Below are positions 46,338 to 55,501 of a DNA stretch of 64,000 bases, piece by piece. The stretch covers positions 62,001 to 126,000 of the forward strand of contig NZ_JNZA01000015.1 in the NCBI RefSeq assembly GCF_000717345.1. The letters run 5' to 3'. The position numbers and the translations under genes were made by a program. The notes beneath the pieces are model-generated. The model was not told where the DNA came from. It made no database searches and saw only the letters and a list, made by a program, of their open reading frames with translations. Source of the stretch: Streptomyces lydicus. Lineage in GTDB: Bacteria; Actinomycetota; Actinomycetes; Streptomycetales; Streptomycetaceae. Each line of letters begins with the position of its first letter. The stretch's first letter is position 1.

Positions 46338-47125
46338 ACCTCGGCGACCAGCCGCTCCGCCTCGTCCAGCGAGCCCCGCAGTTCCTTCGGCGTACCGCCG
46401 AGCCGGGCGAGCAACGCGGCGGCGCGGTCGGCGAAGCCCGGCGGGGTGTCCGGCATCGTCGCGGCCGCCGCGAGCGCGCCCTTCTCGTTGAGGCACCAGA
46501 CGCGGTGGTGCGCGTGCAGCGCCTGCACGAGGTGGCCGACCGCCCGGGACAGGCACAGGGCCGCGTGCAGCACGTCCCGGGCCCCGTACGACTTGCCCGC
46601 CATCGCCACCGAGAACCCCGCGTCCCACACGGCCGCGCTGGTCAGCGCCGTACGCAGCGCCTCCGGATAGTCCCGGACCGCGTCCTGGAGCCGGGCCAGC
46701 TCCCCGTAGGGGTCGGCCAGCACCCGCCCCAGCGCCACCTCGCCCGGATAGGCGGGTGACCAGAACCCGAGCGGATGGCCGGCCTGGACACCCGTCTCGA
46801 AGCGGCCCGCGCGGCACTCCTCCCACACCCGCCGCACCCGGTCGACGTCCCGCAGGATCCAGTCCACGTGGCTGCCGTCGGGGAGGACGAGCCAGGCCCC
46901 GCCGTTGACCCAGGGGCCCCAGGCCCCCGGCGCGAACACCTCTACGGGCCCGCCGGTCACCTCCGCGGCCAGCGCCTCCAGCGCCGCCAGGTCGGGCTCG
47001 TCCCGGTAATAGACGCCCAGGTCCCAGTCGGAGTCCGGCCGGTGCGTCCCGCGCGCCCGGCTCCCCCCGAGCATCACTCCGACGACTCCCGGCACCCCGG
47101 CGACCTTGGCGGCGATCTCTTCCAT
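46319..47125 (-). CDS. Nucleotidyltransferase-domain protein
   Basis: A 268-residue protein with a minimal nucleotidyltransferase fold: MLGGSRARGTHRPDSDWDLG has the GS and DxD signature. The second half is helical (residues 130-268), as in aminoglycoside adenylyltransferase-like enzymes and HEPN-type partners. It could transfer AMP to a small molecule or protein; the target is unknown. A TAGGCT hexamer lies six bases before the ATG with no ribosome site, suggesting a leaderless transcript. Confidence 0.85.
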   Translation of the reverse strand: MEEIAAKVAGVPGVVGVMLGGSRARGTHRPDSDWDLGVYYRDEPDLAALEALAAEVTGGPVEVFAPGAWGPWVNGGAWLVLPDGSHVDWILRDVDRVRRVWEECRAGRFETGVQAGHPLGFWSPAYPGEVALGRVLADPYGELARLQDAVRDYPEALRTALTSAAVWDAGFSVAMAGKSYGARDVLHAALCLSRAVGHLVQALHAHHRVWCLNEKGALAAAATMPDTPPGFADRAAALLARLGGTPKELRGSLDEAERLVAEVRGVVA

Positions 47126-47131
47126 GGCGGC

Positions 47132-47137
47132 AGCCTA
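47132..47137 (-). promoter_or_regulatory. Candidate -10 (TAGGCT) of a leaderless nucleotidyltransferase transcript
   Basis: TAGGCT on the minus strand ends six bases before the ATG at 47125. It lies in the 37-base gap after the NUDIX gene, so the gene may have its own promoter there. Confidence 0.45.
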
Positions 47138-47162
47138 GGGACGCCGCCGCCCGTCCCTCACC

Positions 47163-47675
47163 TCATTTACGGGTGCCGCGCGCGCCCACGGGCGGCACGC
47201 CGTCCTCCAGTTCCGCCGGGCCGCACCCGTCCGCGAGGGCCTTGAGGGCCGCGCCGAGGCGCAGCGCCATCTCCCGGTTCACCAGCGTCTGGGCCTCGTC
47301 CCAGTGGACCAGGCGCCAGGACAGCAGCTCGGTGTCCTGAAGGCGGATCGAGGCCAGCTGCTCGGTGCCCAGCACTCCGCCGTCGAAGAGGTATGACACC
47401 AGCGGCGGCCGGCCCTCCCCGCGCACCCAGTCGACGGCGAGCAGCGCGCCCAGCTCGACGTCCAGGCCGATCTCCTCGGCGGTCTCCCGGCGCGCGGCCT
47501 GGCGGGGCGACTCGCCGGCGTCCGACTCGACGGTGCCGCCCGGCAGGATCCAGGTGTCGCGGTAGTTCGGCTCCACGAGCAGGATGCGGCCGTCCGCGTC
47601 CCGGAAGACGGCGCCCGCCCCCGCGAGCACGCGGGGCAGGCCGGCGATATAGGTGGCGTAATCCATGGTCGTCAC
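47163..47675 (-). CDS. NUDIX hydrolase
   Basis: A 170-residue NUDIX protein. The metal-binding box is GGTVESDAGESPRQAARRET followed by AEEIGL, with two residues more than the canonical spacing between the first Gly pair and the AGES segment. It hydrolyses a nucleoside diphosphate linked to another moiety; specificity is not predictable. The GTG at 47675 has TAGGCT six bases upstream (leaderless-type); the ATG at 47666 is an alternative. Confidence 0.9.
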   Translation of the reverse strand: MTTMDYATYIAGLPRVLAGAGAVFRDADGRILLVEPNYRDTWILPGGTVESDAGESPRQAARRETAEEIGLDVELGALLAVDWVRGEGRPPLVSYLFDGGVLGTEQLASIRLQDTELLSWRLVHWDEAQTLVNREMALRLGAALKALADGCGPAELEDGVPPVGARGTRK

Positions 47676-47681
47676 GGCGCG

Positions 47682-47687
47682 AGCCTA
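47682..47687 (-). promoter_or_regulatory. Candidate -10 (TAGGCT) of a leaderless NUDIX transcript
   Basis: TAGGCT on the minus strand ends six bases before the GTG at 47675, supporting that GTG rather than the inner ATG as the start. Confidence 0.4.
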
Positions 47688-47827
47688 GGGCCTGTCCGGC
47701 CGATCTTCGAGGCGCACCCCCCGGGCGCTCGGAAGCGTCCGCGGAGCGGTATGCCCTGTTCGCGGGGCCGCTCGCCGGATAAGGTCACAGCGGCGCGACT
47801 GCCAGTTCGAAAGCAAGGGGAAACACG

Positions 47828-48985
47828 GTGGCGGACGCAGCAAGGACAAACACAGCACATGTGCTGATCGCCGCGGACAAGTTCAAGGGCTCCCTCACGG
47901 CCGTCGAGGTCGCCGAGCACGTCACGGCCGGGCTGCGGCGCGCGGTCCCCGGGCTGGACGTCGCGGCCGTCCCGGTCGCGGACGGCGGCGACGGCACGGT
48001 CGCCGCGGCGCTCGCGGCCGGTTTCACCCGCCACGAGGCGCGGGTCACCGGCCCCACCGGCACCCCGGTGACGGCCACCTTCGCGCTGCGCGCGGACGGC
48101 ACCGCGGTGGTCGAGATGGCCGAGGCATCCGGTCTCCAGCACCTCCCCGGGGGCGTTTTCGCGCCCCTGACGGCCACCACGTACGGCACCGGCGAGCTGC
48201 TGCTCGCGGCCCTCGACGCGGGCGCGACCTCGATCGTCTTCGGCGTCGGCGGCAGTGCCACGACCGACGGCGGCGCGGGCATGCTCGCGGCGCTGGGCGC
48301 GCGCTTCCTGGATGCGGACGGTGAGCCGGTCGGCCCCGGCGGCGGCCCGCTGGGCGAGCTGGCCACGGCCGATCTCTCGGGCCTGGACCCCCGGCTGGCG
48401 CGGACCGAGATCGTGCTCGCCAGCGACGTCGACAATCCGCTCACGGGCCCCAAGGGCGCCCCCGCCGTCTACGGCCCGCAGAAGGGCGCCGGCGAGGACG
48501 ACGTCGCGACGCTGGACGCCGCGCTGGCGCACTACGCCGAGGTGCTGGAGCGCGCGGTCGGTCCCAAGGCCGCGGAGTACGCCCTGGCGCCCGGCGCGGG
48601 CGCGGCGGGCGGCATCGGCTACGGCGCGCTGGTCGGCCTGGACGCGGCGTTCCGGCCGGGCATCGACGTGATGCTCGACGTGCTGGGCTTCGGGCCGGCG
48701 CTGGCGAAGGCCACGTTCGTGATCACCGGCGAGGGCTCGCTGGACGAGCAGACGCTGCACGGCAAGGCACCGGCCGGGGTGGCCGCCGCGGCCCGTGCGG
48801 CCGGCCTGGACGTGGTCGCGGTCTGCGGCCGGCTCCAGCTGCCCCAGGAGGCCCTCGACCGGGCCGGTATCCGGCGGGCCTACGCCCTGACGGACCTGGA
48901 GTCCGACCCGGCGCGCTGCATGGCCGAGGCGGGCCCGCTGCTGGAGCGGGCGGCGGAGAGCCTGGCACGCGACTTCCTGGTCTGA
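47828..48985 (+). CDS. Glycerate kinase (GckA/GlxK family)
   Basis: A 385-residue glycerate kinase type 1. Landmarks are IAADKFKGSLTAVEVAEHV, PVADGGDGTVAAA, GVGGSATTDGGAGMLAALGA and the C-terminal TGEGSLDEQTLHGKAPAGVA. It phosphorylates D-glycerate to 2- or 3-phosphoglycerate, linking glyoxylate-derived carbon to glycolysis. This may be relevant because the ethylmalonyl-CoA pathway encoded nearby releases glyoxylate. GTG start with AAGGGG upstream. A strong terminator follows 30 bases after the stop. Confidence 0.94.
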   Translation: MADAARTNTAHVLIAADKFKGSLTAVEVAEHVTAGLRRAVPGLDVAAVPVADGGDGTVAAALAAGFTRHEARVTGPTGTPVTATFALRADGTAVVEMAEASGLQHLPGGVFAPLTATTYGTGELLLAALDAGATSIVFGVGGSATTDGGAGMLAALGARFLDADGEPVGPGGGPLGELATADLSGLDPRLARTEIVLASDVDNPLTGPKGAPAVYGPQKGAGEDDVATLDAALAHYAEVLERAVGPKAAEYALAPGAGAAGGIGYGALVGLDAAFRPGIDVMLDVLGFGPALAKATFVITGEGSLDEQTLHGKAPAGVAAAARAAGLDVVAVCGRLQLPQEALDRAGIRRAYALTDLESDPARCMAEAGPLLERAAESLARDFLV

Positions 48986-49015
48986 GCCGGCGCCGCGGCC
49001 CCGACGGCCGCAGAC

Positions 49016-49060
49016 ACGACGGGAGCCCCGGGCGATCGATTCGCCCGGGGCTCCCGTCGT
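49016..49060. terminator. Bidirectional hairpin terminator, 20-bp perfect stem
   Basis: The 20 bases from 49016 (ACGACGGGAGCC...) are the exact reverse complement of 49041-49060, with the five-base loop TCGAT. It lies between the convergent glycerate kinase and pssA genes and should end both transcripts. No T run follows, as is common for Streptomyces terminators. Confidence 0.85.
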
Positions 49061-49079
49061 CGTACGACGTGGTGGACCG

Positions 49080-49940
49080 CTAGGGAAGCTGCGCGGCGCG
49101 CGACTCGGCGCGGGACTCGCGGCGGTTGTCGCGGAAGGTGTTGACCCTCCGGGCCGTCGCGAACAGCGGGATCATCGCGCCCAGGACCACCTGGAGCGAG
49201 CAGCCGGTCTGCAGCAGCAGCTGCCCGCCGGGCGCGTCCAGCGCCCAGGCCGCGAGCATGCCCATGCTCAGCACGATCCAGCTCAGCATCGCCACCGCGA
49301 GCCGGCCCCGCGGCTTGGGGTACTCGACCCGGCTCACCATCAGCCAGGCCACCCCGATGATCGCCAGCAGCGTCGGCAGGAACGGCAGCTCCAGCAGCAC
49401 GATGGCGACGACGGTCAGCGCGCCGAAGGGACTCGGCATGCCCTGGAAGATGCCGTCGCGCAGGGTGACGCAGGAGAACCGCGCCAGCCGCAGCACCACC
49501 GCCAGCAGCACCACCACCGCCGCGACCACCGACACCCGCTGGTGGGCGTCCTGGGCGACCATGCCCCAGGTCACGACGAAGTACGCGGGCGCCAGCCCGA
49601 AGCTGATCAGGTCGGAGAGGTTGTCGAGCTCGGCCCCCATCGCCGAGGCCCGCAGCTTGCGCGCCACCAGGCCGTCGAAGAGGTCGAAGACCGACGCGAA
49701 CAGCATCAGGATCACGGCCATGGCCGCGCTGTGCCGCGCCATCCCGCCGTCCTCGGTCCCCGTGAGGTGGGGGATCAGCACGCCGGTGGTCGTGAAGTAC
49801 ACGGCCATGAAACCGCAGATGGCGTTGCCGAGAGTGAGGGTGTCCGCTATTGACAGCCGCGTGGACAGCGGCATGTCGTCCTCGTCCTCGTCGGTCTCGG
49901 GCGCCCAGCCCGCCTGTGTCTCGGGATCAATCACGGTCAA
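49080..49940 (-). CDS. pssA: CDP-diacylglycerol--serine O-phosphatidyltransferase
   Basis: A 286-residue CDP-alcohol phosphotransferase. The catalytic signature is DLFDGLVARKLRASAMGAEL continuing to DNLSD, within several membrane helices (about residues 35-55, 70-90, 135-155, 165-200, 215-250). It makes phosphatidylserine from CDP-diacylglycerol and serine. The apparent TTG start at 49940, or GTG at 49934, lies inside the end of psd, so the two are translationally coupled. Confidence 0.93.
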   Translation of the reverse strand: MTVIDPETQAGWAPETDEDEDDMPLSTRLSIADTLTLGNAICGFMAVYFTTTGVLIPHLTGTEDGGMARHSAAMAVILMLFASVFDLFDGLVARKLRASAMGAELDNLSDLISFGLAPAYFVVTWGMVAQDAHQRVSVVAAVVVLLAVVLRLARFSCVTLRDGIFQGMPSPFGALTVVAIVLLELPFLPTLLAIIGVAWLMVSRVEYPKPRGRLAVAMLSWIVLSMGMLAAWALDAPGGQLLLQTGCSLQVVLGAMIPLFATARRVNTFRDNRRESRAESRAAQLP

Positions 49941-50574
49941 GACGAGTCACCCCCGCGGTGGTCGCCTGGCCGACCTCGACCGCCACCTCGACGCCCTCCG
50001 GGAGGTAGACGTCGACGCGCGAGCCGAAGCGGATCAGACCGATCCGCTCACCCTGCTCCACCTTGGTGCCCTGGGGCACGTAAGGGACGATACGGCGGGC
50101 CACCGCGCCGGCGATCTGCACCATCTCGATGTCACCGAGCTCGGTGTCGAAGTGCCAGACAACCCGCTCGTTGTTCTCGCTCTCCTTGTTGAACGCCGGA
50201 ACGAATCCGCCGGGGATGTGCTCCACGGACGTCACCGTGCCGGCCAGCGGCGCACGGTTGACATGCACGTTCAACGGGCTCATGAAGATCGCAACGCGGG
50301 TGCGTCCGTCCTTCCACGGCATGATGCTCTGCACCACGCCGTCGGCCGGGGAGATGACGCGGCCCTGAGCGATCTCCCGCTCGGGGTCGCGGAAAAACCA
50401 CAGCATGCCCGCCGCCAGGGCGGTGGTGGGTACGGCAACGGCCGCCCAGCGACCGGACCGGCGGGACCGGGCGAGGCTGACCGCTGCCGTGGCAACGGTC
50501 GGCAGGAGCCACGGCGACGCTCCGCGCGCGAGGCGGACGCGACCGCGTTGTGCAGAGGATTGGCTGTGGGGCAT
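49927..50574 (-). CDS. psd: Phosphatidylserine decarboxylase proenzyme
   Basis: A 215-residue short-type PSD. The self-cleavage and pyruvoyl site is the Ser in LIRFGSRVDVYLP. Other conserved parts are VISPADGVV, FMSPLNVHVNRAP and GSRVDVYLPEGVEV. A single N-terminal helix (about residues 42-60) anchors it to the membrane. It converts phosphatidylserine to phosphatidylethanolamine, the step after PssA. Psd is encoded first and overlaps pssA by 14 bases. Confidence 0.93.
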   Translation of the reverse strand: MPHSQSSAQRGRVRLARGASPWLLPTVATAAVSLARSRRSGRWAAVAVPTTALAAGMLWFFRDPEREIAQGRVISPADGVVQSIMPWKDGRTRVAIFMSPLNVHVNRAPLAGTVTSVEHIPGGFVPAFNKESENNERVVWHFDTELGDIEMVQIAGAVARRIVPYVPQGTKVEQGERIGLIRFGSRVDVYLPEGVEVAVEVGQATTAGVTRLDRD

Positions 50575-50744
50575 GGATGACCTTCGTAGCGGAGGATGCC
50601 GCGTAGGGATACGGGGGACGGCGGCTTTCCGGGGATGCTATCGGTTGCGAGCGGCAACTGGCCAAGAGCCAGAGCCAATCCGTGGCCGAAGTACGATGAC
50701 GGGGTGTGATCTTCGTCTAGACCAAAACCGCCCAAATGGGATGT

Positions 50745-51950
50745 TCACCCCTGGATTCGGTACTCCTCGAGTAGCCGGCGACCAATGATCATTTTCTGGA
50801 TCTCGGCGGTACCTTCACCGATCAGGAGCATCGGGGCCTCGCGGTAGAGCCGCTCGATCTCGTACTCCTTCGAGAAGCCGTAGCCACCGTGGATACGGAA
50901 CGCGTCCTCCACCACCTCCTTGCAGTACTCGGAGGCCAGGTACTTCGCCATGCCCGCCTCGAGGTCGTTTCGCTGACCCGAGTCCTTTTTGCGAGCGGCG
51001 TTAACCATCATTGCATGGGCCGCTTCGACCTTTGTTGCCATTTCTGCCAATTTGAACTGGATGGCCTGGTGCTGCGCGATCGGCTTGCCGAACGTGTGCC
51101 GCTGCTGCGCGTAGGAAACGCCCAGCTCGAAGGCGCGCTGGGCGACGCCGCAGCCACGCGCCGCGACATTGACCCGGCCGACCTCGACGCCGTCCATCAT
51201 GTGATAGAAGCCACGTCCGGTGGTGCCGCCGAGCACCCGATCGGCGGGGATCCGCAGCCCGTCCATGATCAGCTCGGTGGTGTCGACGCCCTTGTAGCCC
51301 ATCTTGTCGATCTTGCCCGGGATGGTCAGGCCGGGCCGCACCTCACCGAAGCCGGCCTCCTTCTCCACGAGGAAGGTCGTCATCGACTTGTGCGGAGCGG
51401 TGCCTTCCGGGTGGCCCTCGTCCGTGCGGCAGAGCACCGCGACGAGCGTGGACGAACCGCCGTTGGTGAGCCACATCTTCTGGCCGTTGAGGACGTAATC
51501 GTCGCCGTCCCGCACGCCCTTGGAGGAGATGGCCGAAACGTCCGAGCCCAGCGCCGGTTCCGACATCGAGAAGGCGCCCCGGATTTCACCCGCCGCCATC
51601 TTCGGCAGGAAATAGTCCTTCTGCTCCTGCGTGCCGTGCTGCTTGAGCATGTACGCCACGATGAAGTGGGTGTTGATGATGCCCGAGACGCTCATCCAGC
51701 CGCGGGCGATCTCCTCGACGGTCAGCGCGTAGGTCAGCAGGGATTCACCCAGGCCACCGTACTCCTCGGGAATCATCAGGCCGAACACGCCGAGTTCCTT
51801 CAGGCCCTCGACGATCTGCGACGGGTATTCGTCGCGGTGTTCCAGCTCCGTGGCGACCGGCAGGATCTCCTTGTCCACGAAGTCGCGGACGGTGGAGAGG
51901 ATCTCCCGCTGGATGTCGGTCAGGCCCTCGGTCTGTGCAAGACGGGTCAT
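50745..51950 (-). CDS. mcd: Acyl-CoA dehydrogenase, probable (2S)-methylsuccinyl-CoA dehydrogenase
   Basis: A 401-residue flavoprotein dehydrogenase. Conserved parts are AFSMSEPALGSDVS, WLTNGGSSTLVAV, RHTFGKPIAQHQAIQFKLA and RIHGGYGFSKEYEIERLYRE, with the catalytic Glu region near GEGTAEIQKM. It is the last gene of the ccr-meaA-mcl-mch operon, only a few bases after mch, so the expected reaction is methylsuccinyl-CoA to mesaconyl-CoA in the ethylmalonyl-CoA pathway. The assignment rests on context plus family. Confidence 0.88.
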   Translation of the reverse strand: MTRLAQTEGLTDIQREILSTVRDFVDKEILPVATELEHRDEYPSQIVEGLKELGVFGLMIPEEYGGLGESLLTYALTVEEIARGWMSVSGIINTHFIVAYMLKQHGTQEQKDYFLPKMAAGEIRGAFSMSEPALGSDVSAISSKGVRDGDDYVLNGQKMWLTNGGSSTLVAVLCRTDEGHPEGTAPHKSMTTFLVEKEAGFGEVRPGLTIPGKIDKMGYKGVDTTELIMDGLRIPADRVLGGTTGRGFYHMMDGVEVGRVNVAARGCGVAQRAFELGVSYAQQRHTFGKPIAQHQAIQFKLAEMATKVEAAHAMMVNAARKKDSGQRNDLEAGMAKYLASEYCKEVVEDAFRIHGGYGFSKEYEIERLYREAPMLLIGEGTAEIQKMIIGRRLLEEYRIQG

Positions 51951-51955
51951 GGCGA

Positions 51956-52480
51956 CTACTTCTCCTTCTTGGCCGCGGGGGCCTTGAGCTCCGGGCGGCC
52001 CGGCTGTTCGCCGCCGCGCTCCTTGATGTAGGTGGCCGTGGGGACCATGACCTTGCGCCGGAAGACGCAGACCAGGGTGCCGTCCTGCTTGTAGCCCTTG
52101 GTCTCGACATACACGATGCCGCGGTCCGTCTTGGACTTCGACGGCGTCTTGTCGAGCACCGTCGTCTCACCGTAGAGCGTGTCGCCGTGGAAGGTCGGCG
52201 CCACGTGCTTCAGCGACTCGATTTCCAGGTTGGCGATGGCCTTTCCGGAGACGTCCGGCACCGACATGCCCAGCAGCAGCGAATAGATGTAGTTGCCGAC
52301 CACGACGTTCTTGCCGAAGTCGGTGGTCTGCTCCGCGTAGTTGCTGTCCATGTGCAGCGGGTGGTGATTCATCGTGAGCAGGCAGAAGAGGTGGTCGTCG
52401 TATTCGGTGACGGTCTTCCCCGGCCAGTGCTTGTACACATCGCCGACGGTGAATTCCTCATAGGTACGGCCGAACTGCAT
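51956..52480 (-). CDS. mch: MaoC-family hydratase, probable mesaconyl-CoA hydratase
   Basis: A 174-residue single hot-dog protein starting MQFGRTYEEF. The hydratase segment reads LLTMNHHPLHMDSNYAE; the Asp of the standard (R)-hydratase motif is Asn here while the His is kept. In the pathway it should hydrate mesaconyl-CoA to beta-methylmalyl-CoA. Proteobacterial Mch enzymes are about twice as long, so this is the short actinobacterial form, perhaps a homodimer. The ATG at 52480 has GGAGG ten bases upstream; a GTG at 52489 overlapping the mcl stop is the alternative. Confidence 0.83.
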   Translation of the reverse strand: MQFGRTYEEFTVGDVYKHWPGKTVTEYDDHLFCLLTMNHHPLHMDSNYAEQTTDFGKNVVVGNYIYSLLLGMSVPDVSGKAIANLEIESLKHVAPTFHGDTLYGETTVLDKTPSKSKTDRGIVYVETKGYKQDGTLVCVFRRKVMVPTATYIKERGGEQPGRPELKAPAAKKEK

Positions 52481-52485
52481 CGTGC

Positions 52486-53451
52486 TCACGCCTCCGGGGC
52501 TTCGAACTTGGATGTACGGATCATGCCTGCGGCCCGGCCCTTGCCGGAGACGACGAGCGCCATTTTCCGGCTCGCCTCGTCGATCATCTCGTCGCCGAGC
52601 ATCGCCGACCCCTTCTTGCCGCCCGCCTCCGAGGTGTGCCACTCGTAGGCGTCCAGGATCAGCTCGGCGTGGTCGTAGTCCTCCTGGGAGGGCGAGAACA
52701 CCTCGTTGGCGGCATCGACCTGACCCGGATGCAGTACCCACTTGCCGTCGAAGCCGAGGGCCGCGGCCCGGCCGGCCACCTCGCGATAGCCGTCAATGTT
52801 CTTAATCTGAAGGTACGGGCCGTCGATAGCCTGCAAATCGTAGGTCCTTGCCGCCATCAGAATGCGCATCAGAATGTAGTGATAGGCATCGGCGCCATAG
52901 CCGGGCGGCTGCTCCCCGACCACCAGGGACTTCATGTTGATCGACGCCATGAAGTCGGCCGGGCCGAAGATGATGGTCTCCAGGCGCGGCGAGGCGCCGG
53001 CGATCCCGTCGACGTTCACCAGACCCTTGGCGTTCTCGATCTGAGCCTCGATGCCGATCCGGCCGACCTCGAAGCCCATCGTCTTCTCGATCTGGGTCAG
53101 CAGCAGGTCCAGCGCCACGATCTGCTGGGCGTCCTGGACCTTGGGCAGCATGATGCAGTCGAGGTTGGGCCCCGCGCCCTCGACGACCGTGATGACGTCC
53201 CGGTACGTCCAGTGCGTCGTCCAGTCGTTGACCCGCACGACCCGGGTCTTGCCGGTCCAGTCGCCGCCGTTCAGCGCCTCGACGATGGAGTGCCGGGCGC
53301 CCTCCTTGGCGAGCGGGGCGCAGGCGTCCTCCAGGTCCAGGAAGACCTGGTCCGCCGGGAGGCCCTGGGCCTTCTCCAGGAAACGCGGATTGCTGCCGGG
53401 GACCGCGAGACAGGAGCGACGGGGCCGCAGGCGATTGCCGGGGGCTGTCAT
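52486..53451 (-). CDS. mcl1: HpcH/HpaI-aldolase/citrate lyase-family enzyme, probable beta-methylmalyl-CoA/malyl-CoA lyase
   Basis: A 321-residue TIM-barrel lyase: RSCLAVPGSNPRFLEKA, the CoA/metal region VFLDLEDACAPLAKEGAR, IGIEAQIENAKGLVN with the metal Glu, FGPADFMASIN with the metal Asp and GKWVLHPGQVDAANEVF. It cleaves beta-methylmalyl-CoA to glyoxylate and propionyl-CoA, the end of the ethylmalonyl-CoA sequence. The ATG overlaps the meaA stop (ATGA). Confidence 0.9.
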   Translation of the reverse strand: MTAPGNRLRPRRSCLAVPGSNPRFLEKAQGLPADQVFLDLEDACAPLAKEGARHSIVEALNGGDWTGKTRVVRVNDWTTHWTYRDVITVVEGAGPNLDCIMLPKVQDAQQIVALDLLLTQIEKTMGFEVGRIGIEAQIENAKGLVNVDGIAGASPRLETIIFGPADFMASINMKSLVVGEQPPGYGADAYHYILMRILMAARTYDLQAIDGPYLQIKNIDGYREVAGRAAALGFDGKWVLHPGQVDAANEVFSPSQEDYDHAELILDAYEWHTSEAGGKKGSAMLGDEMIDEASRKMALVVSGKGRAAGMIRTSKFEAPEA

Positions 53452-55460
53452 GCGGGGACCTCCAGAGGGTCGAGCTGGTTGGCTTTCCGGATCTCGTCGA
53501 CGATACGGCCGATGATCTCCGTGATACCGAAGTCCTTGGGGGTGAAGACGGCCGCCACACCGGCTTCCCGGAGCGCGGTGGCGTCGGCGGAGGGAATGAT
53601 GCCGCCGACGATGACGGGCATGTCATCCACGCCGGTGCGGCGCAGCCGGTCCAGGACGTCCGGTACCAGCTCGGCGTGCGAGCCGGACAGGATGGACAGG
53701 CCCACGCAGTGCACGTCCTCGGCGACCGCCGCCGAGACGATCTGCTCCGGGGTGAGCCGGATGCCCTGGTAGATCACCTCGAAGCCGGCGTCCCTGGCCC
53801 GTACCGCGATCTGCTCGGCGCCGTTGCTGTGACCGTCCAGGCCGGGCTTGCCGACCAGCAGCCGCAGCTTGCCGGTGCCGAGCTCGGCCGCCGTCTTGGC
53901 GACCTTCTCGCGGACCGCGGCCAGCGGGGTGCCCGCCTCGGCGGCGACCGCCAGGGGAGCGCTGGAGACACCGGTGGGTGCCCGGAACTCGCCGAAGACG
54001 TCCCGCAGCGCCCAGGACCACTCGCCGGTCGTGACGCCGGCGCGGGCGCACTCCAGGGTGGCCGCGAAGAGGTTGGCGTCGCCCGCCGCGGTCTTCTTCA
54101 GCACCGACAGCGCCTCCTGGGCGCGCGTCTCGTCGCGGTTGTCCCGCCACTCGTGCAGCGCCTGCACCACGCGTGCCTCGTTGGCCGGGTCGACGGTCAT
54201 GATGGCCGTGTCGAGGTCCGCGGTGAGCGGGTTGGGCTCGGTGCCCTCGAAGCAGTTGACGCCGACGATCTTCTCCTCGCCGGCCTCGATCCGGGCGCGC
54301 CGCTCGGCGTGCGCGGAGACCAGCTGCGACTTGAGGTAGCCGGACTCCACCGCGGCCATCGCGCCGCCCATCTCCTGGATCCGCTCGATCTCCGCGAGGC
54401 AGTCGGTGACCAGGGCGTCCACCTTGGCCTCGATGACGTGCGAGCCGGCGAAGATGTCCTCGTACTCCAGCAGGTCGCTCTCGTGCGCCAGGACCTGCTG
54501 GATGCGCAGCGACCACTGCTGGTCCCAGGGGCGGGGGAGCCCCAGCGCCTCGTTCCAGGCCGGGAGTTGGACGGCGCGGGCGCGGGCGTCCTTGGAGAGC
54601 GTCACGGCCAGCATCTCCAGCACGATGCGCTGGACGTTGTTCTCCGGCTGCGCCTCGGTCAGCCCGAGCGAGTTGACCTGGACGCCGTAGCGGAAGCGGC
54701 GCTGCTTCTCGTTCTCGATGCCGTAGCGCTCGCGGGTGATCTTGTCCCAGATGCGGCCGAAGGCGCGCATCTTGCACATCTCCTCGACGAACCGGACGCC
54801 CGCGTTCACGAAGAACGAGATGCGGGCCACGACGTCGCCGAACTTCTCCGGCGGCACCTGGCCGGAGTCGCGCACCGCGTCCAGCACCGCGATGGCGGTG
54901 GACATGGCGTAGGCGATCTCCTGCACCGGCGTGGCCCCGGCCTCCTGCAGGTGGTAGCTGCAGATGTTGATCGGGTTCCATTTGGGGAGGTGCGCCACCG
55001 TGTACGTGATCATGTCGGTGGTGAGCCGCAGCGACGGCCCGGGCGGGAAGACGTGCGTCCCGCGCGAGAGGTATTCCTTGACGATGTCGTTCTGCGTGGT
55101 GCCCGACAGCTTGCTGATGTCGGCACCCTGCTCCTCGGCGACCACCTCGTACAGCGCCAGCAGCCACATGGCCGTCGCATTGATGGTCATGGAGGTGTTC
55201 ATCTGGTCCAGGGGTATGTCCTGGAACAGCCGCCGCATGTCGCCGAGGTGGGACACCGGGACCCCGACCCGGCCGACCTCACCGCGGGCGAGGATGTGGT
55301 CGGGGTCGTAACCGGTCTGCGTCGGAAGGTCGAACGCGACCGACAGACCGGTCTGGCCCTTGGCGAGGTTGCGCCGGTACAGCTCATTGGACGCCTCGGC
55401 GGTGGAGTGCCCGGCGTAGGTCCGCATCAGCCACGGACGATCCTTCTGACGCTCAGTCAT
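53448..55460 (-). CDS. meaA: Ethylmalonyl-CoA mutase, adenosylcobalamin-dependent (MeaA)
   Basis: A 670-residue single-chain B12 mutase. The N-terminal barrel has RTYAGHSTAEASNELYRRNL, GLSVAFDLPTQTGYDPDH and EIAYAMSTAIAVLD. The C-terminal cobalamin domain has the lower-ligand motif GKPGLDGHSNGAEQIAV and later VGGIIPSADA. MeaA proteins rearrange (2R)-ethylmalonyl-CoA to (2S)-methylsuccinyl-CoA; the direct neighbourhood of ccr, mcl and mch supports this over methylmalonyl- or isobutyryl-CoA mutase. It starts 41 bases after ccr. Confidence 0.95.
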   Translation of the reverse strand: MTERQKDRPWLMRTYAGHSTAEASNELYRRNLAKGQTGLSVAFDLPTQTGYDPDHILARGEVGRVGVPVSHLGDMRRLFQDIPLDQMNTSMTINATAMWLLALYEVVAEEQGADISKLSGTTQNDIVKEYLSRGTHVFPPGPSLRLTTDMITYTVAHLPKWNPINICSYHLQEAGATPVQEIAYAMSTAIAVLDAVRDSGQVPPEKFGDVVARISFFVNAGVRFVEEMCKMRAFGRIWDKITRERYGIENEKQRRFRYGVQVNSLGLTEAQPENNVQRIVLEMLAVTLSKDARARAVQLPAWNEALGLPRPWDQQWSLRIQQVLAHESDLLEYEDIFAGSHVIEAKVDALVTDCLAEIERIQEMGGAMAAVESGYLKSQLVSAHAERRARIEAGEEKIVGVNCFEGTEPNPLTADLDTAIMTVDPANEARVVQALHEWRDNRDETRAQEALSVLKKTAAGDANLFAATLECARAGVTTGEWSWALRDVFGEFRAPTGVSSAPLAVAAEAGTPLAAVREKVAKTAAELGTGKLRLLVGKPGLDGHSNGAEQIAVRARDAGFEVIYQGIRLTPEQIVSAAVAEDVHCVGLSILSGSHAELVPDVLDRLRRTGVDDMPVIVGGIIPSADATALREAGVAAVFTPKDFGITEIIGRIVDEIRKANQLDPLEVPA

Positions 55461-55501
55461 ATCAGGCCCGTATCTTCGGGGTTCAGGAAAGCCCGAGAGG
55501 C

